Origin: Paenibacillus sp. FSL K6-1096
GTDB lineage: Bacteria; Bacillota; Bacilli; Paenibacillales; Paenibacillaceae
Assembly (NCBI RefSeq): GCF_037977055.1
Contig: NZ_CP150274.1
Span: 2,480,001 to 2,544,000, forward strand
Reading direction: 5' to 3'
Length of the DNA stretch: 64,000 bases
Positions 53,737-62,699 of the stretch are shown one piece after another; position 1 is the stretch's first letter; every line of letters begins with the position of its first letter. The notes beneath the pieces are model-generated. The model was given only the letters and a program-made list of their open reading frames with translations, had not been told where the DNA came from and ran no database searches. Both the position numbers and the translations under genes were made by a program.

Positions 53737-54486
53737 ATGTACACGGTAAAAGAAGTATCGGAACTGTCCAATGTTACAATCAAAACGCTTCATCATTATC
53801 ACAAGATCGGTCTTCTCTTACCTTGTAAAATAAGTGAAGTTGGATACCGGTTGTATGGAGCGAAAGAGCTGGAACGTTTGCAAGAGATTCTATTTTATAG
53901 AGAATTGGATTTTTCCTTAGATCAAATCAAGGAAATGATGGAACATCATTCAGACCGGCTATCCATTCTTTCGCAGCAGGAGGAGTTGCTCCTTTGCCGC
54001 AAAGACAGACTGGATACCATCATTCAAACATTGCGTAAATCCATTGCATGTATAAAGGAAGGGGAAACCATGGATAATAAGGAAATGTTCAAAGGTTTTG
54101 AAAATGAGGAAGAGTGGAACAAAGCGCTGATTGAGCAAAATCAATATTTGAAGGAATCGTATGGGGTGGAGTCTCATGAGGTTGCCCCAACGGATGTTAA
54201 GGAATTAAACGAACAAGCAGTCGAAGCCATGACTTTCATGAATGAAATGGCAAGTTCATTAAGAGAAGGCTTAAAGCATAACGATGAAAAAACAAGAAAT
54301 TTGATTCGATGCCATCTTGAGTTTATGAATAAGCATGGGCACAAAGCATCGGTTGAAGACTTTGTAGCTCAGACTCGTTTTTTTCTAAGTGATGACTTTC
54401 ATCTTAAGATGCTCGAAAGTCAGCAAACCGGGTTGGCTTATTATCTATCAGCAGCGGCAGAGTCGTTTGCGGCAATGAATCAATAA
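53737..54486 (+). CDS. MerR-family regulator with TipAS-type drug-sensing domain
   Basis: 249 residues. The MerR winged helix fills about 1-75 (MYTVKEVSELSNVTIKTLHH, GYRLYG), then a coiled coil, then from about residue 115 a helical TipAS-like domain that in other members binds peptide antibiotics. An internal ATG at 54070 (codon 112) has AAGGAAGGGG just before it, so a separate short drug-binding form could be made, as happens with tipA. It is expected to activate both divergent promoters when ligand is bound. Confidence 0.88.
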   Translation: MYTVKEVSELSNVTIKTLHHYHKIGLLLPCKISEVGYRLYGAKELERLQEILFYRELDFSLDQIKEMMEHHSDRLSILSQQEELLLCRKDRLDTIIQTLRKSIACIKEGETMDNKEMFKGFENEEEWNKALIEQNQYLKESYGVESHEVAPTDVKELNEQAVEAMTFMNEMASSLREGLKHNDEKTRNLIRCHLEFMNKHGHKASVEDFVAQTRFFLSDDFHLKMLESQQTGLAYYLSAAAESFAAMNQ

Positions 54487-54505
54487 AGCAAATCCGGTTG
54501 ACTAA

Positions 54506-54550
54506 AAAGCTGGTGTACCTGTTTAGTATAAGGGACACCAGCTTTATTTT
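54506..54550 (+). terminator. intrinsic terminator of the MerR gene
   Basis: Stem AAAGCTGGTGT / ACACCAGCTTT followed by ATTTTGCTT, 20 bases after the stop. Confidence 0.82.
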
Positions 54551-54696
54551 GCTTGAAGGATGTTATTCCTTAATTGCTTCCGGAGCGCAAAATCTATTTA
54601 CATTTTACATAAATACTACCATAAATCTTTAATCTACCTGTCGCACTTCTCTTTACAATCCGTCATAAGAAAAAAATTCAAATGTCGTGTGCAACC

Positions 54697-55140
54697 TCAC
54701 ATCGCATACGCCAAAATAATATCCCCGTTGTCTTCCAACTCCCCAGTCTCGGTGAATCCTACACTCTTATAGAGCTTACTGGCCGTTAGATTATGAGGTT
54801 TATGCGATACTCTAATCTGTGTGCAATCCTCGCGGGTGCTCAGCATCTTAATGACCTCTTTAATTGCTGCTCTCCCGTACCCTTTGCCCTGAAATCCTGC
54901 GTCAATCATGAATCTCAGAATCCAATAGTAACCATCTGTATATCTCTCATTATCAAACAGAATAAATCCAACCATCTCTTCATCATTGAAAATACCATAG
55001 GGTACAGAGGTAGGTTCATTGGTCGCATGTACAAGTGAGTCGGCATTACTTGCCACCAAGCCCAGTTGCCCGGCGCTTACGCTCAATTGGATGCACTCCT
55101 GTTCCAGCTCAGGGGTAATCATATGTAGTTGAATATTCAC
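54697..55140 (-). CDS. GNAT-family N-acetyltransferase
   Basis: 147 residues. The acetyl-CoA loop is GFQGKGYGRAAI (motif A, Q/RxxGxG/A) after a long beta strand (YYWILRFMID), and the end HNLTASKLYKSVGFTETGE is typical. It resembles spermidine/diamine acetyltransferases such as BltD, but the substrate is not certain. Single gene. Confidence 0.88.
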   Translation of the reverse strand: MNIQLHMITPELEQECIQLSVSAGQLGLVASNADSLVHATNEPTSVPYGIFNDEEMVGFILFDNERYTDGYYWILRFMIDAGFQGKGYGRAAIKEVIKMLSTREDCTQIRVSHKPHNLTASKLYKSVGFTETGELEDNGDIILAYAM

Positions 55141-55276
55141 GGTGTAATCTACCCTCCATTATGAAATAAACTTTCATTAAATAATAAGTTGGTCGGCTAC
55201 GGTTACATTTTTTTGTTGGATCGTGCCTCAAGTTCATCTAATTAACAATGTGCTTTAGCTCTATTTCAAAAGCTTA

Positions 55277-55621
55277 CTAATCGTCAAAATCATTAAGCCA
55301 ATACAATGACTTTTCTGTAGTAGGTAAGGATTTAAGTAAATTTAGTGTTTCTCGCTTTTTCAGCATAAGTGTATCTTGCAGCTTTTCAGGAACTATATCT
55401 CGTATATCCTCCAACATACAGCATTCTTCAAACAATTCAACTAAATCCTTATTGGCATTATTTTGTTGAAGTAATTGTGCTACATAAGGACGATAGAGGT
55501 ACGCATATGCATCTTCGAGTGTTAATGCCCCGTTAAGCAAAGCATCGAGCATTCCAATATTTAATATACATAAAAACTTTTGGATTTCATCTGGATGCTC
55601 CAAATCAATTTGTAAATTCAA
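55277..55621 (-). CDS. small cytoplasmic protein, DUF3969-like
   Basis: 114 residues from a TTG at 55619-55621 with AAGGAG 7 bases upstream; the longer open frame to 55714 reads antisense-like Arg repeats. The protein is acidic and helical (FLCILNIGMLDALLNGALTL, EDAYAYLYRPYV, VELFEECCMLEDI), which recalls DUF3969 from memory. No signal or membrane segment. Proteins of this size and acidity are often immunity proteins, but no toxin adjoins it. Confidence 0.65.
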   Translation of the reverse strand: MNLQIDLEHPDEIQKFLCILNIGMLDALLNGALTLEDAYAYLYRPYVAQLLQQNNANKDLVELFEECCMLEDIRDIVPEKLQDTLMLKKRETLNLLKSLPTTEKSLYWLNDFDD

Positions 55622-55676
55622 TAGACCACTCCTTTTCAAGGCACTTTCTATAGAAATATTATACTGGATAAGAGCC

Positions 55677-57201
55677 TCACTCCTCCTCCTCCCCCACCTT
55701 CTCCGCCTCCCCATACTCCTGAATAATCAGATTCCCCCCGCTGGTGTGCCACTTCTCCACCTCGCGGGCGAAGCCGGCGGCGTCGAGGTTGCCGAGGATA
55801 TAGTTGTAGGTGGCGTCGGCGATGATGGCGGACAGCTCGGCGTTCTTCTCGTCATAGGTGGGCGAGGTAAGGGCGACGGTGGGGTCGTCGACCAGGAACT
55901 GCTCGTTGTCCCGGCTGAGCTGGTCGGCCAGCGCCGTCAGTTGCTCCTTCTGGGCGACCTCCCTAATATGCGGATTGCCCACATCGGCGATCATCAGGGA
56001 GTTGAGCGGATTGACCTCATACACCCGCAGCTGGGACGTCTCTTCCGGCAGGATCACCTTGCCGTCTGCGTCCAGCTTATAGTGGCGGCCCTCGAAGCCG
56101 TACGCCATCAGGCTGGCGACATCCTCATCCATCGTGCGGTCGAAGAACGCGAGGACCTGCTTCAGCTCCTGCTCGGTGGCAATGGCCTTGCGCGAGAAAA
56201 GATACAGGCCGTTATACTTCGGAATCGACCATACCTTATACCCTTCCGGACCCTTAATCCGGTTAATCAGCGTCAGCTCCGCCTTGGGGTTAATCGCCTT
56301 GGCTTCGATGGACAGCCGCTGCACATCCGTCATGCTCCCGATGAAAATCCCCGCTGTTCCCCGGATGAACTTGTCCCGCTGCACCTCTTTGCTGGTCAGG
56401 GCGAAATCCTGGTTGATGATCCCCTCCTTATATACGCATGAAGTTCATCGTGTCCATATACTGCGGTGTGGCGAATTCCGGGATGAACCGGCCGTTCTCG
56501 ATCTTCCAGTTATTCGGCGTGCCGAAGTAAGAGCTTAACGTCTTAAATACTCCGTACACCAGATCGTTGCGGTCCACCAGCCCAAGCGTATCGGCCTTGC
56601 CGTTGCCGTCCGGGTCATTATAGGTGAACTGCTTCATCACCTCATACAGCTCCTCCAGCGTACCGGGCGGGCTGAGATGCAGCTTGTCCAGCCAGTCCTT
56701 GCGGATAATAATGCCCTGCCGCGAGGCCGGTCTCTCGGTATAGAGGCCATAGATTCCGCCATCCACCGCCGTCTGCTTGAGAATGGCAGCGTTCAGCTTG
56801 CTCAGATTCGGGAAGGCATCCAGGTAGGGGCCGATCTCCCAGAACGCGCCGGAGCGGATCATATTCTTGACCGGATTATAGTCGGTGAACTTGACGAACG
56901 TTACCTTGCCGAGGGAGCCGGTGGTCAGCGCGGTATTCATTTTGTCGGTGTAGACGCCCTCCGGCACCCAGGTAATGTTCAGCTCCGTTCCGGTCAGCCG
57001 CTCAATCTCGCCGATCAGCTCCCCCGAAGGGGTCTGCGGGAAATGCAGCGGGGCCAGAATCGAGATGGACGGGCGGACTCCCGCAGAAGGCGGATCACCG
57101 TCCGGCTGCTGCTCACTGCAAGCGCTTAACATAATGAACGATACGAAGAGAAGGAAACACCCTGCCAGAGTACCCTTCCTGCCCGCGATCCGGTTGAACA
57201 T
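55677..57201 (-). pseudogene. frameshifted LplA-type solute-binding lipoprotein
   Basis: The first part starts at an ATG at 57199-57201 behind GGGGG, has lipobox LSACSE and follows the 42708-44261 protein closely (DPDGNGKADT, FGTPNNW), but stops with TAA near 56428 after TMNFMR. The next frame continues YKEGIINQDFALTSKEVQRD to a normal family end at 55677. Compared with the intact paralogue, a net loss of a few bases near 56430 joins the two. Either a real pseudogene or an assembly error. No permease genes follow. Confidence 0.8.
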
Positions 57202-57388
57202 GTTCATAACCCCCTGAAGCGTAATATGTATATACACCAACATCCTATTTATTGTAAAATTTAGTATATTCACAGATGATCAGAGAAAATGATTATTGCC
57301 GCACCAGATGATTATTGTTATTATCCAACCTGATGCGTACACTTAGAGCAGTGATTCTCTACTATTCTTGCAAAGGTGCTGAACTCCG

Positions 57389-59728
57389 TTGAAACATCTG
57401 AGCTTCCTCAGTAAACTTACCATGTTCGCGTTCGCCATCAGCATCCTGCCGGTGCTGTTCATTGGCTCCTTCTCTTATGTCACATCCTCCAGCGAGATTC
57501 AAAAAAATGTTAACGAAAGCAAAATGGAACTTATTTTACAAATTACCTCAAATGTAGAGCATAAGCTGAGTACTGTCAACCAGACCTTGAACCAGGTCGT
57601 GAACTCCTCCGTCCTCAAGAAGGCGCTGAACAACCCGTTAAATGAAAACGATTTCATTTTATATAACGACCTGCGTAACGAGCTCCGCAACATGCAGTCC
57701 TTCGATACCCGGCTGGAGGATGTCATCCTGCTCAATCAGCGGCAGAACTGGATGATTAAGAATTCCGGGCTCTACCGCCTGAATGAATACCGGAATTACG
57801 AGCAGCTGACGAATCTGCTGAATATTGAGGGCAGCTCCTCCTGGGTGCTGAATCCGTCCTCCCTGTTCTACAGCGAAGAGAGCATCGGCGTGACCGGCTG
57901 CGATTACAGCATCAGCCTGGTGAAGAAGCTGCCGGTGACCAAGCTGCAGAAGTACGGACTGGCCATCGCCAATATTCCGGCCTGCAGCCTGCAGGATTTC
58001 ATCAACTCCGACGTGCAGCCGCTGGACAGCATAATCATCCTGGATCGAAGCGGACGGATTCTGCTGCACCCAGACCGCAGCCTGATCGGACAGTCTGCCG
58101 AGGCGGGCGGGTTCACCGGCTTCCAGCAGATTGCGGCCGCACCCGAGCCGTCCGGGCAATTCAAGACCGAGATCAACGAAGCCGATTATTCGATCAGCTA
58201 TATGCGCTCCACGCAGAGCGGCTGGACCTACCTGTCGGCCACCTCCATTAAGAGCCTGACCAGAGAATCCGGCAAAATCGGCACCTACACCGTACTCGTC
58301 TGCTTATCGATGCTGCTCGTATCCGTGCTGCTGGCGTGGCTGGGCTCCCGGCGGATGTATACCCCCATCCAGCGGCTGCTGACCCAGATTGGACTGCGCC
58401 GGCCTGGCCTGCGGGCAGGCCATTCGGATGAATTCCAGCTCATCGGGGAGCAGGTGCACTCGCTGTTTCAGTCCAAGTCACAGCTGGAGAAGGAGGTCAG
58501 CCAGCATCTCGGGCAGGTACGGACCTTCTTCCTGATTCAGGCGCTTCAAGGCAATCTGCGGAAGCGCGAGCTGCTGGAGGAGCTGGAGCAATACGGGTAC
58601 GGCCGGCAGACGGAGGAATGGAAGACGATGGCGGTCATTACGCTGAGCATCGACTTCTCGGAGGAGAGCAGCTATGAGAAAAAGGATCTCAATCTGCTGC
58701 TGTTCGCAGCACATAACATGATCGAGGAGCTGGTGGCGGAAGAGCACAGGCTGACCCCTGTGATCATGGGCCAGGTGCTGGCTGTTGTCATCGGGAGCGG
58801 GGACGAGGATACGGAGGCTTTTCACCGGAGGCTGTATGCCTTAACCGAGAGCTTGCAGCAGGAGATTAACCATGTGCTGAAGCTGCAGATCAGCATCGGG
58901 CTCAGTCTGCCGTTCCATACGTTCGACAAAATGCCGATTGCCTACCGGGAAGGCCTGGAGGCCTTGAAGCACCGGATTACGCTCGGCAAAGGGATCATCA
59001 TCCAATATGAGAACCTCAACTCCGGCAAGCATTATCTGAATCTGAACTACCCGACCCATACCGAAAATGACCTGATGGATGCCATCAAGCTCGCGGACAG
59101 GGAGAAGGCGAAGGAGCTGCTGCATAAGCTGTTCAAGTGTATTTTTGCGCTGGGGCTCTCGCCGCAGGAATATCAGATTCCGCTGACCCGGCTGCTGAAC
59201 AATACGCTCATTATGATGCAGGAATCGGGTATTACCCTGAATCAGATCTATCCTACAGGGGGGTCGTTATTCGAGGAGCTGACGGACCTGCATATTGTGG
59301 CCGAGATCGAGGACTGGTTCTGGACCATTGTAATCCAGCCGGTCATCGTGATCTTCCACAGCAGGCAGAATGCCCAGTATCATAATATCTCCGAGAAGCT
59401 GATCGACATCGTGCAGCATGAATACGACCGGGATCTGACGCTGGAGGAATGCGCCTCCAGGCTGCATTATAACGCCAACTACATCAGCAGCGTGTTCCGC
59501 AAGGAGACCCAGTATTACTTCAGCGATTATCTCACGATGTACCGGTTCAAGATGGCCAAGAAGTGGCTGGAGGAGACCGATATGCCCGTTAAGGATATCG
59601 CCTCCCGCCTAAGATACAACAATTCGCAGAATTTCATCCGTTCCTTCCGCAAGCAGGAGGGCATGACTCCCGGCCAGTACCGGGACAGCTTCCACTCAAA
59701 GCCTAGAGCTATCCGGGAGGCGGATTGA
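57389..59728 (+). CDS. membrane-bound AraC-type regulator with extracellular sensor
   Basis: 779 residues from a TTG behind AAAGGTG. A membrane helix (about 10-30), an extracellular cache-like sensor to about 300 and a second helix (about 302-325) precede a cytoplasmic region and two AraC helix-turn-helices at the end (LTLEECASRLHYNANYISSV, VKDIASRLRYNNSQNFIRSF). This one-component design (YtdP-like) is common next to LplA-type binding proteins, here the divergent frameshifted gene. It lacks kinase motifs. Its last 20 bases overlap the convergent gene. Confidence 0.9.
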   Translation: MKHLSFLSKLTMFAFAISILPVLFIGSFSYVTSSSEIQKNVNESKMELILQITSNVEHKLSTVNQTLNQVVNSSVLKKALNNPLNENDFILYNDLRNELRNMQSFDTRLEDVILLNQRQNWMIKNSGLYRLNEYRNYEQLTNLLNIEGSSSWVLNPSSLFYSEESIGVTGCDYSISLVKKLPVTKLQKYGLAIANIPACSLQDFINSDVQPLDSIIILDRSGRILLHPDRSLIGQSAEAGGFTGFQQIAAAPEPSGQFKTEINEADYSISYMRSTQSGWTYLSATSIKSLTRESGKIGTYTVLVCLSMLLVSVLLAWLGSRRMYTPIQRLLTQIGLRRPGLRAGHSDEFQLIGEQVHSLFQSKSQLEKEVSQHLGQVRTFFLIQALQGNLRKRELLEELEQYGYGRQTEEWKTMAVITLSIDFSEESSYEKKDLNLLLFAAHNMIEELVAEEHRLTPVIMGQVLAVVIGSGDEDTEAFHRRLYALTESLQQEINHVLKLQISIGLSLPFHTFDKMPIAYREGLEALKHRITLGKGIIIQYENLNSGKHYLNLNYPTHTENDLMDAIKLADREKAKELLHKLFKCIFALGLSPQEYQIPLTRLLNNTLIMMQESGITLNQIYPTGGSLFEELTDLHIVAEIEDWFWTIVIQPVIVIFHSRQNAQYHNISEKLIDIVQHEYDRDLTLEECASRLHYNANYISSVFRKETQYYFSDYLTMYRFKMAKKWLEETDMPVKDIASRLRYNNSQNFIRSFRKQEGMTPGQYRDSFHSKPRAIREAD

Positions 59729-60464
59729 ATGCAGTGCCTTCTGGCGGAGCTTTAGGCTTGCTGCGGGATCGCTTTCTTCGGATAAGATACGTAATGAGTA
59801 CAGCCAGAACCAATAGGAGGCCGCCCCCGGCAATCGCAATATTCCTGATGTCAGGCACATAGACTGACAGCTGGATAGGTTCGGAATCCGCCAGGGATAC
59901 ATGCCAGGTCAGCGTGTTGCCGTCCTGCTCGGCCGCATTATTCTCACCGTACAGATCATAGGGAATCGTTAATTTGAAGTCCACGGAGAAGCTGCCCATC
60001 AGCAGCCGGACCAGAGACTTCGGAACATTCAGGGTGCCCAGGCCGTCAATAATCTCATCGGAATAAGCATTCAGCTTCGGCTGGGCTGTTATGTTGTATT
60101 TGGTATACAGCCACCGGTCCGTCTGGCTGACCTCAGCATCCGCAATATCTATGCCGCTGCTGCTGTTCTTCAATTCCTCTATGGAGGCGTAGGATTTCTT
60201 AAATTGGTATTCGGTAGATTTCCCGTTCGCGGTCTTTTTCAGTTCGATGCCGGCTGCCGCCAGCCGGTCAGACAGCTGCTTCTCCACTGCACCGCTAACC
60301 AGCTTCTCCGCCCGCGCGTCCAGCAGCAGGCTGAAGGCCAGATCCAGCGAGCCGTTCTTTTTCACGGTCACATGGGCGGTCCCTTGGGCACAGCCTGCAA
60401 GCAGCAGCACAAGCAGCAGGATCACCAGTATTCTTCCACGCTTCTTCCAGTATCGTTCCTTCAA
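59709..60464 (-). CDS. DUF3153-like lipoprotein with C-terminal membrane anchor
   Basis: 251 residues. Lipobox LLAGCAQ (Cys25) follows a basic start, a beta-rich extracellular domain begins HVTVKKNGSLDLAFSLLLDA, and a second membrane helix at about 215-237 ends in an Arg/Lys-rich cytoplasmic tail. This is the plan of the LppM/DUF3153 group. Function unknown. It overlaps the preceding convergent gene at the 3' end. Confidence 0.75.
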   Translation of the reverse strand: MKERYWKKRGRILVILLLVLLLAGCAQGTAHVTVKKNGSLDLAFSLLLDARAEKLVSGAVEKQLSDRLAAAGIELKKTANGKSTEYQFKKSYASIEELKNSSSGIDIADAEVSQTDRWLYTKYNITAQPKLNAYSDEIIDGLGTLNVPKSLVRLLMGSFSVDFKLTIPYDLYGENNAAEQDGNTLTWHVSLADSEPIQLSVYVPDIRNIAIAGGGLLLVLAVLITYLIRRKRSRSKPKAPPEGTAFNPPPG

Positions 60465-60578
60465 CGTTCAGTCCCTCCATCCGCGAATGCTAACCAATGC
60501 TATTTGCTTAACCGGACCTGCCGGGAGCGATTCTTATGCTCATAGAGTCAAGCTTATCATATACCGGGCACAGCCATA

Positions 60579-60616
60579 AAGCCTCCAGCCTGCGGATATC
60601 CGTAAGCTGAAGGCTT
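60579..60616 (-). terminator. probable terminator of the kimA-like gene
   Basis: AAGCCTCCAGC / GCTGAAGGCTT forms an 11-bp stem with one mismatch and a 16-base loop; on the reverse strand it is followed by TTTATGG. Weak T run. Confidence 0.5.
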
Positions 60617-60633
60617 CCGTATGCATGATTCTG

Positions 60634-62466
60634 TTATTTTTTGAGATGATAAGGAACGGTTGTAATAATGACATTGCGCCGGTACAACAGATGTGCACGG
60701 ATCAGCAGGCTGGACTGGTTGTGCAGGATGTTATGCCAGCCCTTCTTCGGTATGAATTGCGGGACGATCACCGTCACCTGATAATTCGATTCGCTGGCCT
60801 TACGCTGGACGGTATCAATGAACTTGGTCAATGGATGGATAATGCTGCGGTAAGGCGAATAGAGCGTCACCAGCCGCACCTCGGGATGGAACTTCTTCCA
60901 CTTCTCCTCGAAGACCGCATCATCCTCCCGCTCGAACGGCACATGCACAGCGATGATCTGCTCCGCCCCCAGCGACTTGGCATAGCGGAGGGAATTCTCC
61001 ACAACATGCGTAATCCCGGCTACCGGCAGGATGATAATATTCCCTTCAATCGCCAGCGGCGGCTCGCCGCAGGTCGTTATCCGCAGCTGATCAGCAACCG
61101 ATTCATAATGCTTGTAGATGCGGTAGAAGAACAGAATGATCAGCGGCAGGAACACCAGCACCGGCCAGACCTGCGGGAATTTGGTCAGGAAGAACATGAT
61201 CGTAACGATGAAGCTGATCAGCGCTCCGACCGCATTGATAATCAGCTTGGGCAGCCAGCCCTCCGGCTTGTGGCGCAGCCACTTGACGATCATGCCCGTC
61301 TGCGAGAGCGTGAACGGAATGAATACCCCGACTGCGTACAGCGGGATCAGATGCTCCGTCCGCCCCTTGAAGGCGATGATCAGAATAATGGACAATACCC
61401 CCAGGCTGACAATCCCGTTCGAGTAGCCCAGCCGGTCACCGCGGACCGTGAACATCCGGGGAATAAATTTATCCTTCGCCAGATTCACCGCCAGCAGCGG
61501 GAAGGCTGAATAACCGGTATTCGCCGCCAATACCAGGATGAGCGCCGTTGTCCCCTGCACGAAGTAGTACATAAAGTTCCGGCCGAAGACATGCTCGGCA
61601 AGATCGGAGACCACAGTCACCTTCTCGCGCGGGGCTATGCCGTAGTAATACGCCAGGAAGACAATGCCTGAGAATAACAGCGCCAGCAGAATCCCCATCG
61701 CCGCCAGCGTCTTGGCCGCATTATTCGGCGCCGGAGCCTTGAAGTTCGGGATCGCATTCGAGATCGCCTCCACCCCGGTCAGCGCCGAGCTGCCTGAGGA
61801 GAACGCCCGCAGCAGCAGGAACAGGCTGACTCCGGCTACCGGTGTCCCGAGCGCAGTATGCAGCTCCGCCGGTACTCTGCCGGTCAGCACATTGAACAGG
61901 CCCAGACCGATCATAATGAACAAGGCCAGGACGAACAGATAGACCGGATAAGCCAGGAACGAGGCGGATTCGGTTACCCCGCGCAGGTTCAGGGTGGTGA
62001 TCAGCAGGACGAATAGGATGGCAATAGGCACATTATAAGGATGAAGACTGGGAAAAGCCGAGGTAATCGCATCCGTCCCGGCCGATACGCTGACCGCCAC
62101 CGTCAATATATAATCGACCAACAGGGAACCGCCGGCCACCAGACCCGGATATTTACCCAGGTTCTCCTTGGATACTACATAAGCGCCGCCCCCGTGGGGA
62201 TAGGCAAAGATAATCTGCCTGTAGGACAGGATCAGGGCCAGCAGCAGCACCAGCACTCCGGCTGCGATCGGAATCGAGTACCAGAATGCGGCCGCGCTGA
62301 TCGTTACCAGCACCAGCAGAATCTGCTCCGGCCCGTAAGCCACGGAGGATAAGGCATCCGAGGACAGAATGGCGAGGGCTTTGGTTTTGCTCAGCTTCTG
62401 CTCGCCCAACTGCTCGGACTTCAGAGGCCGTCCGATCAGGAACCTTTTTACCGAGGACATCATCAT
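60634..62466 (-). CDS. kimA: APC-family potassium transporter, KimA (YdaO) type
   Basis: 610 residues: about 12 membrane helices to residue 460 (LSSDALSSVAYGPEQILLVL, HGGGAYVVSKENLGKYPGLV near the start, as in KUP/KimA proteins) and a cytoplasmic C-terminal domain of about 150 residues. In Bacillus subtilis KimA imports potassium and is shut off by c-di-AMP. Three ATGs in a row leave the exact start open by two codons; GGTGAG precedes them. I see no ydaO-type riboswitch upstream. Confidence 0.85.
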   Translation of the reverse strand: MMMSSVKRFLIGRPLKSEQLGEQKLSKTKALAILSSDALSSVAYGPEQILLVLVTISAAAFWYSIPIAAGVLVLLLALILSYRQIIFAYPHGGGAYVVSKENLGKYPGLVAGGSLLVDYILTVAVSVSAGTDAITSAFPSLHPYNVPIAILFVLLITTLNLRGVTESASFLAYPVYLFVLALFIMIGLGLFNVLTGRVPAELHTALGTPVAGVSLFLLLRAFSSGSSALTGVEAISNAIPNFKAPAPNNAAKTLAAMGILLALLFSGIVFLAYYYGIAPREKVTVVSDLAEHVFGRNFMYYFVQGTTALILVLAANTGYSAFPLLAVNLAKDKFIPRMFTVRGDRLGYSNGIVSLGVLSIILIIAFKGRTEHLIPLYAVGVFIPFTLSQTGMIVKWLRHKPEGWLPKLIINAVGALISFIVTIMFFLTKFPQVWPVLVFLPLIILFFYRIYKHYESVADQLRITTCGEPPLAIEGNIIILPVAGITHVVENSLRYAKSLGAEQIIAVHVPFEREDDAVFEEKWKKFHPEVRLVTLYSPYRSIIHPLTKFIDTVQRKASESNYQVTVIVPQFIPKKGWHNILHNQSSLLIRAHLLYRRNVIITTVPYHLKK

Positions 62467-62631
62467 CGCTCACCGACTTTTTTAATGTTATATTACCCAT
62501 GCTGCACCAATAAAATCTCAGCCTTTAACTGGGTACGGACACTGCATTTGCTGCCCGTTCGATACTACATTAATCCTTTTGTCAGTTTCTGTATAGATGC
62601 AGATTCCCAAGAAACCTTCCCACGCAGAAAC

Positions 62632-62676
62632 AAGGGTGTTCCACAAGCGCTTTCATACGCCATGCAGAACACCCTT
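62632..62676 (-). terminator. intrinsic terminator of the GH32 gene
   Basis: AAGGGTGTTC / GAACACCCTT encloses a long loop; on the reverse strand it is followed by GTTTCTG. It lies 24 bases after the GH32 stop. Confidence 0.7.
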
Positions 62677-62699
62677 ATATATTTCATCCTATAATCAAT

